Source of the DNA: Gonatopus flavifemur
Taxonomy: Eukaryota; Arthropoda; Insecta; Hymenoptera; Dryinidae
Assembly (NCBI GenBank): GCA_018340375.1
Contig: JAFFJZ010000010.1
Coordinates: 13,640,001 to 13,704,000, forward strand
Direction: 5' to 3'
Length of the DNA: 64,000 nt
Below, piece by piece: positions 1-12,744 of this stretch. Every line of letters begins with the position of its first letter. Within the stretch, counting starts at the first letter, position 1. The position numbers were made by a program, and so were the translations under genes. The notes beneath the pieces are model-generated. The model did not search any database. It saw only the letters and a list, made by a program, of their open reading frames with translations, and was not told the origin of the DNA.

Positions 1-1538
1 ATTATATCGAGAAACCAAATATTCAAAGTTAATTGAAACAGAGATCGAATAAAAAAACCACAAAGACAGAATTAATGATGGTGATCTCGTATCGGAGATT
101 GATTAACGAAATTTGAAGATGCTTGCAGATAAAGTTTATTGAGAATGAAATTTATTGCAGATAAGATTACTATTGGAAAATGATAAATCGGGGATAAAAA
201 TGTGATTTTTATTACGCTTTGCAGAAAAATTGCAACACGATAGAAAATCAATTACATAACATAGTTTATTTTTCTGTTTCAGGTACGTATTTGAGGATTC
301 ATTGTTTGTTATCGTATGCAGAGTAAGTGTGAGTAAGAATATTTAACCTCCAAAGTATCTTGGGATGTAAATGATAGAAAATCGACTATGCGAGTAGTTT
401 TCACATGTTTTCTTTGAAAATATTCACATATAAAACCTCGAATGTTTCTAAGACCGATATCGTGCTCTTGGAGAAAACAGAACAGTGAATGATTACTAAA
501 AATACGAGCGCTCATTGCTGAAAAGAGTTCGCAAATTGGTGACAGCTGAACTTTTCTATCCACAGTTCCTTGGGCGGAAAGTAGTCATAGTTCCTATCTT
601 CAGATGAAATCACTGCAAACTCATTTAGTTTCTATCACAATATGAACTAAACGAATATAGTTCCTATTCCTCAGAAAATTTAGTCATCAATACAATTATT
701 CAAAAGAAAGGAGCCGTGAATTATCCTCAAATATTGCGCAAAAAAATTAATTCCTTTGAATTCCATACTTCCACGACGATTTTTCGTCTCATTGATGCGG
801 ATGCAAGGCTATGATAGGAAAAAATTTTTGTCTCAGTAATGAGGATTCGAACCTACCTACCTAACCAACCTAAACTAACCGAAGTAACGCTTAAACCGTT
901 TCAGCTCTACCGTACGATTGAGATTTTCAACTTTCTGAAAGTTTATGAATCGTTCGTAGATTCGTGCTTACACCGCAGCAACTTACTTTATGAATAATCT
1001 TAGTGATGTACGGCATACAATGCTTGAGAATCATGACCTCCAAATTTTATGAATGGTTCCACACCATGCAATGGTTCCTATTCTTCTCTTATGTGTTGGA
1101 ATCTATTCTATACATTGCTTGACAATCATTGCCTTGTAATATTATGAATCACTCTCCACGCCGGGCAATACAACCTTTCAGATTCGATTCCATGACGTTT
1201 TTGTGATTACTGAGGCAACCATCGCAGATACATTTGTCGCTGGATGTTCTACAGTATAAGCATGATTGATACAATTTTTCATTACTATACACATTATGTT
1301 AGTACCCTTTGCTATTTTCCTATCATTCATTCCTATCATCACAAGCATTCATTGCTTTTTTCTTTCAAAAATTGGCTTCAATCCTAGGCGAAATAGTGAT
1401 CATCGCTACCAATTTCAAAATCATTTTCTCCCGTGTGTTTATTATTCGCTGTACAGACGAAAACTTCATATATGCTTATCAATACAAATCACGTGCGAAG
1501 AGAAAAAAAGTTAAATTACGTGAACTGATATGACATGT
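1..1538. other. Intergenic DNA, no gene seen
   Basis: Only short chance ORFs were seen. The one structured item is a tRNA-derived fragment near 825-925, listed separately. Confidence 0.6.
825..925 (-). repeat. tRNA-derived SINE fragment
   Basis: On the minus strand the exact polymerase III B box GGTTCGAATCC is present (844-854). About 55 bases 5' of it is an A-box-like ACGGTAGAGC. The spacing is tRNA-like, but no cloverleaf is apparent, so a SINE head or tRNA pseudogene is more likely than a working tRNA. Confidence 0.4.
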
Positions 1539-1868
1539 ACACAGACAAATAAAATTCGTTTTGCCATCGAAATCAGATTTTGCTAAAGTAGCAAAATCTA
1601 TTGGCTATCACAGCAATCTTTTCAACTATGACAGCGACTTTTTAGCTGTGGCAGCAAAAGATGCTCACTTCTCCAACAACATTTGTTTGCTACTTTATAT
1701 ATAATACCAAAATTGCTTGGAGGAGCCAAGATTTCTGGTTGCCACTGCTAATAAATCGCTCTCGTAGCTAACAAGATTGCTGTGATAACACATAGTTTGC
1801 TGCCACAGCAAAAGGGACCCAGCGAAATCCGATTTTGCTTTCGTATAAGATTTCTTTTTTTCCGTGTA
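1539..1868. mobile_element. MITE, TA-flanked, with internal CAGCAAA motifs
   Basis: The left end TA|CACAGACAAATAAAA and the right end (reverse complement) TA|CACGGAAAAAAAG form imperfect terminal repeats. The interior has many CAGCAAA / TTTGCTG words. Similar interiors recur at about 16520-16800 and 34300-34560, so this is a dispersed family. TA flanks suggest Tc1/mariner mobilisation. Confidence 0.5.
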
Positions 1869-2289
1869 GATAAAAAAACATTACATTCATCTCTGGTTCA
1901 AAAAGTCCATTGAATTTCATTCATGAATGGGATTGGATACAAACTTTGCAATGGTAAATAACCATTCACTTTCCCATGTGGAAATAGCCAGAGTTGACAA
2001 ATGGCGCGGTACTGACAAAGTTGTATTTGCCTGAGCTCGGCAGAAACAACTGGGCCTATTCAGAATCATTACCGTTTTCCAACTGGCGCCAAATGTTCGC
2101 CTGATTCCAGACGATACTGGCTTCCGTGGTCAGACGGTCTTGAGCTAGTATTGAATTAATACTGTTCGGAGAACACCCAGACCGTGCAGAAACGGAATCG
2201 CTTCAGTATCGAATCAGGGTTAGTTGCAGCAATTTCGATGCAACGTTGTTCTAAGACGGAATAGATAGTGGACAGGGATTCCACTGATT

Positions 2290-2715
2290 TTCCCAATAAC
2301 ACGGTTCCTTTGATGAGACATTACTGCGCCAGTATTGAGCCAGAGTTAGTATTAGCATTCAATATGTTCGATAGATGACAATGTGCTAGTATTGATAGGA
2401 CTCTGGCTGACCATGGAATCGGTAGTCAACTGACGTTAGAATCATGATCTTGGCAATTCAGCTGTTGTAGTGAGCCGAAGTCTTGCCAGCATTAGGCCAA
2501 AGTTGGTATGATCATTCAATATGTTTGAAAGATAGCAATGTCCTAATATTGATAAGACTATGACTGACTACGGAATCGGTGGTCGAATGACATTAAAATC
2601 ACGATCTGAGCAACTTGGCTGTTGTAGTGAGCCGTAGTCGTCCCAGCATTCAATTCGAGAGACAACAATATGCCAGCATTGATAGGACTTCATTCCACTA
2701 CGGAATCTATGGTGA
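2290..2715. repeat. Tandem repeat, about 157 bp unit, ~3 copies
   Basis: The word GGAATC and its neighbours recur at 2415, 2572 and 2702 (the last copy shortened). Each is flanked by copies of TATTGATA-GACT and GTAGTGAGCCG blocks. The array abuts the left end of the element at 2734. Confidence 0.55.
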
Positions 2716-2733
2716 ATTTTGTGACTTCAACAA

Positions 2734-3732
2734 CCGTGTGGAAATTTTTCCGGGCGTCCTGTATTGAATATAGGCCCCGTATGGGCTAATATTGGGTATC
2801 CACACTTAGGATGTCCTAAACTTAGCCACTCAGGGGCCTAGTCGGGTTACTGATATTCAGACTGATTTCTCTAAGTCAGAGACACCTATATAAAGCCCAT
2901 ATGGGGCCACGCTGCATTGCCAATTTTTTCCCCGGTTTCAAAAATCTAGGCACACCCACTTCAGCCTCAATAGGGCCTTGCAAGGCTTCCCGTACTGTCT
3001 CTAAGATCTTGATCTAAGCATACCTGTATGAAACTCATGTAGGGCCAAGCTGTATTTCCAACGTTTTCCCCGTTCTGAAAATCTGAATGCACCCAACTAC
3101 AGCCTGCATAGAACCTTGCCTTTATATTAATTCCTTCCTTGAATATAAACCTACTTTAAGAAGCAAATTTACTGAAATCGTATTGGTAATTTCAACTTTC
3201 TGCGGTGCGGCCCCTCAAAAAAATATTTCATCCATGATTACTGTGTTCACACTATTGGTGAGCAATGTCGAAAAATCGGGAAAAACATCACTGTGTGGTT
3301 AATTTCAAGACTGAATGAGGCTGTTCTGTTTTTTGATACAGTCCGATAATGTATGAAGAGAGTAATACCCGAATAGAAATTGGAATCGGCTCATTCCAGG
3401 CGCTGTCTGGACTCAAGTCGACGTGGTCTGAATACAGTGGGGCCTTGGATAGCCCAATTTTCAATCGAGGAAGTTGCCTCCTCGGAATATTTGATCAATT
3501 TGATGATATTCGCAACAATTTATTATCCTTTTAAAGATCCTAGTTTCATCGCCTACATTAACTTCATCATGGGTGTCCTATATAGACCCAAGTTGGGAAT
3601 ACTATGCAGGCCCTGAAGATGAGTGCATGACAATCCTGTCTAGGCCCTATAAGGGTAACCAAAACAGGGCCTGAAATAAAACGAGGACGCCTAGTTTGGC
3701 CCAAATTGCCGCCCAGAATTAATTTCCCCACG
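2734..3732. mobile_element. Non-autonomous DNA transposon, ~1 kb, terminal inverted repeats
   Basis: The left end is CCGTGTGGAAATTTTTCCGG. The right end in reverse complement is CCGTGGGGAAATTAATTCTG. The interior carries repeated GGGCC/GGCCC words and motifs such as TTTTTTCCCCGG. No transposase was seen. The target duplication is unclear. Confidence 0.5.
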
Positions 3733-3780
3733 GGTGCAGTCCCATCACAATAAATGGCAATTTGATTGATTCGTCGTCAA

Positions 3781-3860
3781 CTCGGGGATCGGCTGATGTG
3801 ATAGAGACTCAGTTTCTCACTCGCAGGACCCGTGTTCAATCCTCTCTCAGTGAACTTTCA
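3781..3860 (+). repeat. tRNA-derived SINE copy A
   Basis: GATCGGCTGATGTGATAGAG resembles the tRNA 5' half and A box. GGACCCGTGTTCAATCC, 32 bases further on, is a B box with changes. A second copy of the same unit is at 8887-8967, which supports a repeat family and argues against a single tRNA gene. Confidence 0.5.
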
Positions 3861-4369
3861 AGAAATCACTTTCAAAATGCCTTTCTCCGATTACGATAAT
3901 GAAAACAATGAATCATTCAGATTTCCAAAGTTCAAGTTGAATGTATTTTTTTTCACTTGAAATGTGATCACTCCTGGTAACTCTGGTTACCAGTACTGTA
4001 CCAGTACTGGGTCGGGTTTGAATTTCTACATGGGATGTCATCATTTCGACTCTTTGGCATTTCTCATCCAGCTTTGGCAAAACAACTGATCCTGTTGCAA
4101 TGCCAGAGTTTCACCATAGCAGGCTCACATGAAATATCGCTACCACCGTGATGGTAAATGTTATACTGGCCCTTATGTAAAATGGTGTGATCACTTCAAC
4201 TCCTTCGCCAGGTCTGGCAATCCAATTGGTCCCCATAATGGTCACTCTAAATTTGCCGGTACTGGCACCTCTGGCAACAGTACTAAGACATCAGCGGCCC
4301 GTGTTTCCATTTCCACATGGGTTTGTTCAAATCTGTTGAAACCCATCGAAACCGCTTGAATTGATGAGA

Positions 4370-5166
4370 TTCAATGGAAATTGCCCATGTGTGTATGGAC
4401 CAATGACCCAATGATAGACCAAGCATGGCACAAGACCTGCCAAGACTTGTCTTGAACAATTTACCAAACTTGGCCCAGGCTTGGGAATGATAAGATCAGG
4501 ACAAGCTTGGGCCAGTGGTTTTGCCAGGCCCGGCCCAATTCATTTACCAAGCATCAACCAATGCTCCTTTGATCACAGATATCGGTGAAAAAAGTAATTG
4601 ATTCATATTTTAGTTCATAACTTTCTCCCTCAGAATACCGTACATGAATTATCTTGAAACATGAATTATCGAAGAACGTTCTTCAAAATCAGTTGATCTC
4701 CGTGTATGATTACATTTAAAAGTATCCTATTACCATTAAGTGAAGTTCTACCCTTACTTAGATCAATAAAATCTAGCTTGGTGTGTAAAACTAGTGTGTA
4801 GAATTAATTATGGCAGAAAGATCGGGCCAGCCCTGGCCCGATGGTTATCCCCAAGTCTTCAGTCATTGTAAATTCAAAATTCAGTCAATATTTATAAACA
4901 TTGTGCCACTCATGTGGGTAATATCGGCACAATTGTTCTCAACGAATGCTCGATTTTTACTCTTGTGCCAAGCTCGTACCAAATGTAGTGACCATTTCAA
5001 AAATATTAACAAATGTACCATGACTGACTATCCATTGGGAACAACGGGACAATTATGGAACAATATTGGGCCAATTGTTCTTCACGGAGGTGTGTTTCTG
5101 ACATATGTGCCAACCTTGGCACAAGCTTGGGTTTTTTTCAGTCTTGGCAATACCTGCATGGGTGAT
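4370..5166 (+). repeat. Dispersed ~800 bp repeat, copy 1
   Basis: This stretch matches 19180-20008 in reverse complement over its whole length with small indels. Shared parts include the CATGTGTGT-TGGACC start, the block ACCAAACTTGGCCCAGGCTT, and the TTTTTTTCAGTCTT...GCATGGGT end. A frame from 4810 to 5169 stays open (119 codons), and about 75 residues of it align to a minus-strand frame in copy 2. No known protein was recognised. Confidence 0.65.
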
Positions 5167-7000
5167 TAGGTTTGGATGGTCATTTACCATTGGAAAGTTT
5201 GCATTGAATTTGACAAATAATGGGTTCCAATAGACTTTTTTTGCCCGGGATACCTTTGAATTGCAGGTATATTGAACTCTTAAGTTTAAGTTCATCAGAA
5301 TTTTATGAAGTGGATATATTACTAAGGAATTTTCAAGTAAAATGTGTATTAAGTCACATCATTTCAAAGTTTTCAATGATGGTTTGATGTCGATAATACA
5401 TTATCAGGGCACTGAGAAAAAGGGTTTAGTTGAATATTAGACAGCTGGAAAATTTAGCCCCTCTGAATAAAAATTTAATTGAACCAAATAAATCTTATTT
5501 GTCGTAACTGAATGTTTTATTTACATTGACTAAACTGCCTTATTCATATTTCAGACAACTAGGCTTTTATTCACGACGGCTGAGATTCAGCTGGAACAAC
5601 TAAATTGTAGTTCCCGCAGCTAGGTGCCTTTTCCTCAGTGGGTGTCCATAGATTACCAAAGATCTTCTTGTCTTCTTTTATCGGAACGAATAGAATTATA
5701 GGACTCATAGCATTTAGTATATCATCATTTCATTGAGTTTCATGTCATCTTGTTTCATTGGGGATGACCTTGAAGACATCGATCGGAACCTACTGGCCAG
5801 CTGCTGCAACTTTTCATTGAATTTCTCGTCTCTTGGAGTATTTTTCATCGCACAAATCGATTAAGTAGCTTTTAACTGTTCATTTCACCCGCTCTCAGAT
5901 CTTTCATAAAAACTTCTCACGGAAAGTTACAGTAGTTGGCCGATATATTTCGGCTGATATCTGCAAGGACATAAATTTGGGAACATAGTATAAAATTTCA
6001 TGACAGGAACATTATATCCCAAAGCCGCAGTATGGAATAATAAATTTTCTGAGGTGGAATGTCTCGATTACAACAAACTTGAAATTCAATCTAAATTACT
6101 CAGTGGAAAACTACTTGAAAACCAGAGGAATGAATATTCACGCCTGTAGAATGAAATTTCTACTATTTCTTAGAAGTTGAGTGTATTTTGAAAGAAAAAA
6201 ACCCAACAAGTACATGATATAAAACAGCCTCGACTGTGTTATAAAGTGCTCTTCGCGACTCTATACGGGTGTTTGAAATCTAATAAATCTTATATTGTAG
6301 CATTATTTTCATTGTATTTTGAATTTATCGTATTTCTAACTAACATCGATCATCTCAATTCTTTCCTCTTTGTAAAAAAGTTTTTCTCAAAGGAAAAATT
6401 CATTTTCCAGCAGTTAATGGAAAAGTTTGAAAACCTCCAGTTCATAAAGAAGTTATCCGTGCAATACAACACCTCCAGAAGGAATGTTTATGATACGTAA
6501 AAGATCATATTCGAACGTCATCAATCAGAGTTTCTCAAAAAGAAATATTCTATCACATTTTTAAAGGGATAGCATACCGCTGCGTATTTCAACTAGCTCC
6601 CTCAAATCGCTCATTCAGCGATAAAAATCAGGGTGATTCTGATGAATATGATGGGGTTCGAAATCAGAATAGAAGAATCCATTTCAATAAAGGAATACAA
6701 GATGGTATATTTTTTAAATATTATGAATTGAATGCTGAGAAGAAGAATCTTCGATGCTCTATTCACACATTCCAAACATTGAAATTCTGTGGACCTGAGT
6801 TACGATTCTATTCATCCTGCAACCACCAATCCACTAACGAAGAGGATAAATTCATTCCTAAACTTCACATTACATATCGAAAAATTTGTCCAAGGATCTA
6901 TTCATATCCAAGCATGGAAGTTGGGATTCATTAAAAGTAAAATAAATAATAAGTTTTTTTTCACACCAGTCAGTCACCTGATAGGGCTCAGTGTATCGTG
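5167..7000. other. Intergenic DNA, nothing recognised
   Basis: AT-rich sequence with only short chance ORFs. No repeats or splice-bounded exons were recognised. Confidence 0.5.
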
Positions 7001-7210
7001 TCACCTATGTATAACCGTACATAAGAGTGCTATGTATTTACAAGTCGTGCAACCTATACACGTAGGAAAACGGCGCTTGGAAAGAGGGTCGTGGAGGGTA
7101 GTTGAGGGATGCGGAGAGAGTTGCTGGTAGTGTGTATTGATCGTGCTAGGAGAAGAGAACCCTCTTTCTCTTTCTGACACACATACACATGTACACACAT
7201 ACATTCGAAG

Positions 7211-7300
7211 CATCTATATATAAGCCACTTGCACGAACGTCAACGTACGTACACTATATAAACGTTGTTTCGGCCGTATATAGGCGGACTTTTTCACTTC
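7211..7300 (+). promoter_or_regulatory. Candidate core promoter with two TATA-like boxes
   Basis: Two TATA-like strings, TATATATAAG at 7215-7224 and TATATAAA at 7255-7262, lie about 210-300 bp upstream of the ATG at 7511. A strongly pyrimidine-rich stretch (about 7285-7430) follows, and an AG at 7494-7495 could serve as a 3' splice site for a 5' UTR intron. In an AT-rich genome such boxes arise by chance. The call is tied to the candidate exon downstream. Confidence 0.25.
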
Positions 7301-7510
7301 TTCCTATTTTCCTCTTCTTTATTTTCTTCACTTCTTTTTTATTTTGTTTCTTACTCACAACTCCGTCGTTTTTTTTCTCCTTTTCCATTGTTTTTTCCTC
7401 TTTTACTTTCTTTATTGTTCAGTTCTGGAAATGTTTGTGGCCTCATGGTATTTATAGTCCCACATCTGCAATATACTCATCTGCAAATACCTCAGGTATG
7501 ATCCCAAAAG

Positions 7511-7635
7511 ATGGATTCCAAATTTCTCTTTGGGCGATCCAGGAAGGGAGGAGGAAGACGAGGCAAAGCGCGAGGAAATCATCGGTCCCTCGTTAATATT
7601 TCTGTTATTGAAAAAATCAATTTGGCCCGTTATAA
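7511..7635 (+). CDS. Candidate 5' coding exon (start of Fe65 or of an isoform)
   Basis: An ATG at 7511 opens a frame beginning MDSKFLFGRSRKGGGRRG and ending ...EKINLARY. An in-frame TGA at 7499 lies just upstream, so the start is fixed. The stretch is richer in GC and Arg/Gly codons than its surroundings, unlike the random small ORFs nearby. A GTGTAT donor at 7636 leaves two bases (AA). The exon at 29042 needs exactly two bases before its initial G, so the join would read ...ARYK-YGSEG. If unspliced, the frame ends at 7681. The peptide is very basic and I do not recognise it. The link to Fe65 rests on phase, strand and position only. It could instead be the first exon of another gene or a chance ORF. 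Confidence 0.45.
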
Positions 7636-7639
7636 GTGT

Positions 7640-8243
7640 ATGGGAGTAGAGTGGGGCAACGATGAATTATTCTATGAATAATTCGTGGTTAACAGGTTTT
7701 GTTCTTCGGACTAGATTGAAATTACGAATTCAAACGCAAGTTCCGATTAAAGGAAGTTGTAGCCCCGGGCTCACGCTACACCGTGGTGGTGGTGGTGGTG
7801 GTTCTGAAGTTCTATGAAGATAAGGTCATCGATAACGAGACGAAACCTTGCCTGCTCATGACTGATCTCTATTCAAACGAACTGTGAATTTGGATATCTC
7901 GTTCACACTTTGTTCAATTTTCAATGTAGTTTTTATTTTCAGAGGTGGAAATTTTATTGAGGTTTAGATGAAAATGTTTGTTTCACGCTCAGGTGTATTC
8001 AGAACGTTTGGTGAAAACTTTACTTTTCTCAGTGTTGAATTTCACTCGCCCCAGTGTGGAATAATGTGAAGACATACGAAAACATCAACACACAGAAGAG
8101 TGTGAAATACACTCGCCATCTGTGGTATAAAAAAAGCACTCCCGCGTGTGGACCTGCACGAACCACTCAGAGTGTTACTTGAGTGTTGAATTTCTCACTC
8201 AATTCTTTACTGTGTAAATTCCTTTAAATTTGTGTGAATCTAT
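7640..8243 (+). other. Start of putative first intron; (GTG)n microsatellite
   Basis: A short GTG/GGT run sits at about 7783-7801. From 8040 to 8220 there are several GAGTGT and CACTC words in both orientations, probably a decayed MITE. No coding sequence was seen. Confidence 0.4.
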
Positions 8244-10116
8244 GCACGGGGAAAAATGTGTATGGTAGGACCAGCAATATAAAAATTGTCAACATTTTAT
8301 CGCTGGTTATGCAATAAGCAGCCACAGCAGATTGTTTCGTTAACAAGAATTGTATTACTGAAAATCACTGATTAAAATGACAATGTGAGTTGCCATTCCA
8401 ACTCACAATAAACATTGTTGATTTAACAAAACAATATCAAGCAGCGACAACAATAGGTATCACAAAATTAACCAAAAAAATTGTCTCAACAAAATCCATT
8501 CATTGTCAAAACAGCTATATATTCTGAACGTATAGAGCGGTATAATTTTATTCTTGTGAGAAATTATTTTGATTCACTTCAGGAGACAGTTAAAAATTAT
8601 ATCCAAGTGATATACATTCTTCTACAAACCCTTCTTCGATGAAGTTTCTCTTGAATTCGCAAACATGAAAATCAATCCCCATCTCTGATTGATTAACAAC
8701 CCTTACATGAGTTTAACAAACAAATTTGACAAGCTTCATTCGTTTCTGACAAAATTCCTGTGATTAAAATCCTAATCCATTTATCCAATGTGCACAATTT
8801 TATGTTCGTCTTGAATGTATTTCCATCGTTAACTCTGAACAAAATCGAGGATTACCATAAGTGACAATTCAAGTACTCAGTTGTCATCTTGGAGATCTGC
8901 TGATGTGATAAATGCTTTCTTTCCCACTCGGAGGACCCGGGTTCGAATCTCGCTAAGGCAACTTTCCAACATTGAGACTTACAATCGTCTTTTCTTCATA
9001 TATGAATAAGTTATTGATATGACCACCTGATATTGCAAAACTGAGTATTTGAATCGTTAGTAATGTTGACAATATAATATTGTCACCAGTTTAGCAATAA
9101 TAGCGGTCATATTTTTCCGATACTTATTTTGGGTTGATATTATTGCTTCCACAATACGAGACAATACGATATTCTCTGAAATATTGTCTTGTTCTTGAAA
9201 AATATGAAAATAATGATGTCGTCTTGTTCTTGAATGATTCTTGTAATGAATCATCTTGATCTTGTCTCGACAATACGTCAAGAATATTGATCTTGTCCAT
9301 AAATTTCCTAAAGGAAATATATAAATATAAATATACGTTTGTATGATAAGTAAAATATAAATAGGTAATATTCGAGAAAAGAAAGTTGTTATATTTATTT
9401 ATATAATATGTATAAAGGGCAGGATCCATTACAAAAAATATAAGTATAATTACAATAAACTTGAAAAACACAATGCTTAGGTAGCACTATTCACGTATAA
9501 TATATGTATATTATTAGTAAATCAATTTAATATAATTTATCACTAGTTTAGTAGAACAAGTGTACATATATTACACTTGAAAATTCTAATTCTTATTGAA
9601 GAATATAAGAAAGGACATGCGAAATTCTTAAATTTTAAGTTTTTATGACATAATGATCAATAATCTAATGAATGGAATGATAAAATTATTCTTTAAATTA
9701 TTTTATTTTTTATATCTTAAAAAGGTACCTCGGTCTATCTATACTACGTCTTTGTTATTCAACATTGTTTGTATATCTAAATATACAGTATATATGGATA
9801 TACGAAGTTCCTAACCAATACTGCAATAATTTACTTCAGAATCTGTCCTTACTGCATTGGTAATTTTGATAATACAAGATCGAGGTGTAGTCAAAATCTT
9901 GACCAACTGATCTCGACGATACGCTTTTCTCGATTGGTACATATTGTTCTTGTCTTGAATGCTATTCTACACATCTCGTATCGATGTTGTCTAGATTTCC
10001 AAGACAAGACAAGACAAGATCAATAATTTCTTGAATCTTGCGGAAGGACTAGTTGATATATAACAATATTTTATTGTCAATTCAGCAATATTATTGTTAG
10101 TTTTTTTCTCCGTGTG
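8244..10116. mobile_element. Region bounded by CACGGAGAAA-type ends; likely one or more nested MITEs
   Basis: The left edge CACGGGGAAAAATG and the right edge (reverse complement) CACACGGAGAAAAAAACT resemble the TA-flanked MITE ends found elsewhere in the window. Words such as AGCAATA...TTGTCAA recur inside both edges. At 1.9 kb it may be two insertions. The interior is AT-rich, with repeated TCTTGTCTTG / AAGACAAGAC words around 9170-9300 and 9890-10040. Confidence 0.35.
8887..8967 (+). repeat. tRNA-derived SINE copy B
   Basis: GATCTGCTGATGTGATAAA followed by ACTCGGAGGACCCGGGTTCG aligns to copy A at 3781-3860. This copy has a perfect B box (GGGTTCGAATC). Confidence 0.55.
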
Positions 10117-10117
10117 A

Positions 10118-10535
10118 ATTCCTCTGAATAGTCTAATTCACAGTTTTCCATAATTCACCTATCTCCAAGTTACCATGAAACTTTCTAAAGACCTCTGAAA
10201 TTTCTAACCAACAATTGTAATGAATATGTTTCTCTCTGAATTTCTCTGAATCCCCCTGCACAATTTCTCACAATTTGCCTGTTCTGGAATCTCTCTGAAA
10301 CTCCTGGAATACCTATGAAATTATAGACTGAAAATTTTACTCAATGATATTTCTCTCCGAATTTCTCTGAATTTCTCTGAAGAGTCCAATGCACAGTTTT
10401 CCCTAAAATACTCATCTCCGAATCTCCATGAAACTCCCCAAATGTCTCTGAAATTTTAGATCCAACATTCCATTCAGTTGATTTCTCTCTGAATGGCTCT
10501 AAATCTCTCTGAATCCCTCTGAATCGAATAAATTA
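10118..10535. repeat. Tandem ~250 bp unit rich in CTCTGAA
   Basis: TCTAATTCACAGTTTTCC near 10132 recurs as TCCAATGCACAGTTTTCC near 10385, and the following ~130 bases also align. The unit is itself filled with CTCTGAA/TTTCTCTGAA words. Related CTCTGAA-rich stretches are at 11630-11790 and, inverted, at 58430-58710. Confidence 0.55.
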
Positions 10536-11329
10536 ATGGTTATTCTGTGTGGAGTGTGAGATACACTGTAAGAGATAATCGGAATTTTCTTTCACCCAGC
10601 AAACAGAAAATTCCGATCATGCGATAGGAAATCAATTTCCGATGTGTATGTATAAAATTTCCCATAAATTCGACTAAAAATTCCAAACTTCATGAGATTT
10701 TTACTATCATTTCCCAGTAAATTTCCGGTAAAATACGGAAAATTCCTAATGCGTGTATGTGGTAATTACTTCCGAACATTCATGTGAAGTTTCCCATCGA
10801 AATTTTGTACAGTGTATGTTATATATAAGGGGTATGCAACTTTATAGGATGACCTCAAACCGTATTTCGATTACGGTCATATTTAGTCACATGGTGGCGT
10901 GTCGATCAGGGGCTAGAACAGCAATAGCGGTTTGGTATAGTGTCATAATCTTAGTATTATTCTCATCAGTTTGGATTTCGAAAAATCAACAGTATTTCAA
11001 CAATAAAGCATCAAAAACAACTCTAAAACTGAATTAGTCCAACTGATAATTCGGTTTTAGAATTTTGCAATGGCATATTGTTGAAATATTGTTCATGTTT
11101 CAAAATTCAAACTAACTAGAATAATTTTGAGGCTATCCCGGTATACCAGACCGCCGTAAGGATTTTCAGTTCGCATGAATATTCATTTAGAAGATGACGC
11201 GCAAATAAGGTTTTGATTTGACTCATTGGAGTTCCATCCCACTGATACTACATTTTGATTGCTCCAACAAAATATTTTTCTTTGTACTCTATATTTCTTC
11301 TCTTGTCTTGTCCTGAGAGGGCTCTGCCC

Positions 11330-11625
11330 TAGCACGTAATGAATTATTCCATACAACAAGAGTTGCTGTGCAATCATTGCTCTTACGTTGTTTATCAAGT
11401 TCACGTAAAGTTGTTGGGAATTTTCTACGCATGTGATTGAGAGTTTCATGAAACCGAGCAACTCCCTAGCAACACGATAACAATTCAAGCTAAAATCTTA
11501 GATCCACAGCATATCGTTGCGTATTTGGCGACGCAACGCCCCTGCACATTGCTTCAAACTGTTGTTGTACGTTTCGAACAGTTTGCTGCATATTTGCTCA
11601 GCATTTTGCTGTTCGGGTACTGAAA
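11330..11625 (-). repeat. Dispersed repeat family R3, copy 1
   Basis: It matches 60385-60655 in the opposite orientation, and a shortened copy at 57520-57645. Shared features are the start CCTAACAGCAAAATGCTG (here GAACAGCAAAATGCTG) and the later block AAGTTGCTCGGTTTCATGAA. A short frame from TTGTTATCGTGTTGCTAGG is open in both long copies, probably from shared ancestry and not coding. Confidence 0.6.
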
Positions 11626-11629
11626 TGAA

Positions 11630-11790
11630 ATGAATTCCTCTGAATTCTTCTAGAAAGTTCAACGCTCAATTTTTTCCAATCCACCAGTCTCTGAATTCTT
11701 CTGAATCTTCCTGAATCACTCTAAATCTCTCTGAATTTCTCTGAAACGTGGAATTTTCAGGGAGATTCAGAGAAATTTTTTCACCAGGGG
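11630..11790. repeat. CTCTGAA-rich stretch
   Basis: Repeated CTCTGAAT and TTCTCTGAA words resemble 10118-10535. The stretch ends in an inverted GGGAGATTCAGAGAAATTTT. Confidence 0.4.
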
Positions 11791-12744
11791 TATGATTGGA
11801 CATTGAAATGAAATAACAGCATGATACTGTGATCGTTCAAACAAATCTTCATTGGTCATAACATTAAATTCCATCACATGAATAACTGGCATGCGAATCA
11901 CGATATCATAAACCATCGAGAGTTTATTCACCTTCTGAATTATCATTAACGTGCACCATACGCGCTAATGACGTACCGAGTGTGAGTGACGAGTCACGAC
12001 ACGATTGTGATCGTCTACAAGTGAAAACAAGCGAATTTTCGTCATTCTTAATTCTCACCCCTGTTATTTTTAGCGTCGTCTTCCCTCGGAATATAAATCC
12101 TTACCCTGTGGGGAAGCACTAGGTGACCTTCAATAATATTCCAACTATCAAGAATAATCATTATAAAAATATTAATATGTACACACTTGAGTTGCTAATA
12201 GGCTTCACAAACACTAAAGTACGTTGTCTTCAAGCGATTACGAGAAGATTGTCACCTCATTGATGAGTTCAAATTTTTATCAAATCCAATCAATAAAATG
12301 GAAATTCATTCGGATTTTCATCAACGAATTTCCCTTTGAAAACTGTCAAATTACGATATTCTTCAATACAGCTCTTGGCATTGGAACTTCCACGTCACTG
12401 CGATGAACCATTTTCTCTTGTTACGATATTCACAATCTCGATTGTTGTTTTAGTGCATTCTACCATGAAAATGTGATTGGAGCGTTTCAGTCGATGTAAC
12501 TATTTCATTCTGTTTTACTACCCTGACAAGATCGTTTATTGGCGACTCTTCGAACTAAATCCCCAATTGATACAGAAAAATATAATACAAAAATGTTATT
12601 ACAAAAGAAAAGAATGAATTGAGACCACGCGGAAAAATTTGCTTGTCAAAATTACTGTGCAGTGAATTTGTAAACAGAGACATTTCTTACGAATTTTACA
12701 GAACGCACAGCCATTTTTTTTCTTGTAAGCTTTCCACGTTACCT

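Noticed and set aside
843..900. TAGG-rich stretch as possible telomeric (TTAGG)n DNA
   Set aside because: Only a few imperfect TTAGG/TAGG words; more likely part of the tRNA-derived fragment.
8887..8967. Functional tRNA gene
   Set aside because: B box is good but the stems do not pair into a clear cloverleaf, and a diverged second copy exists.
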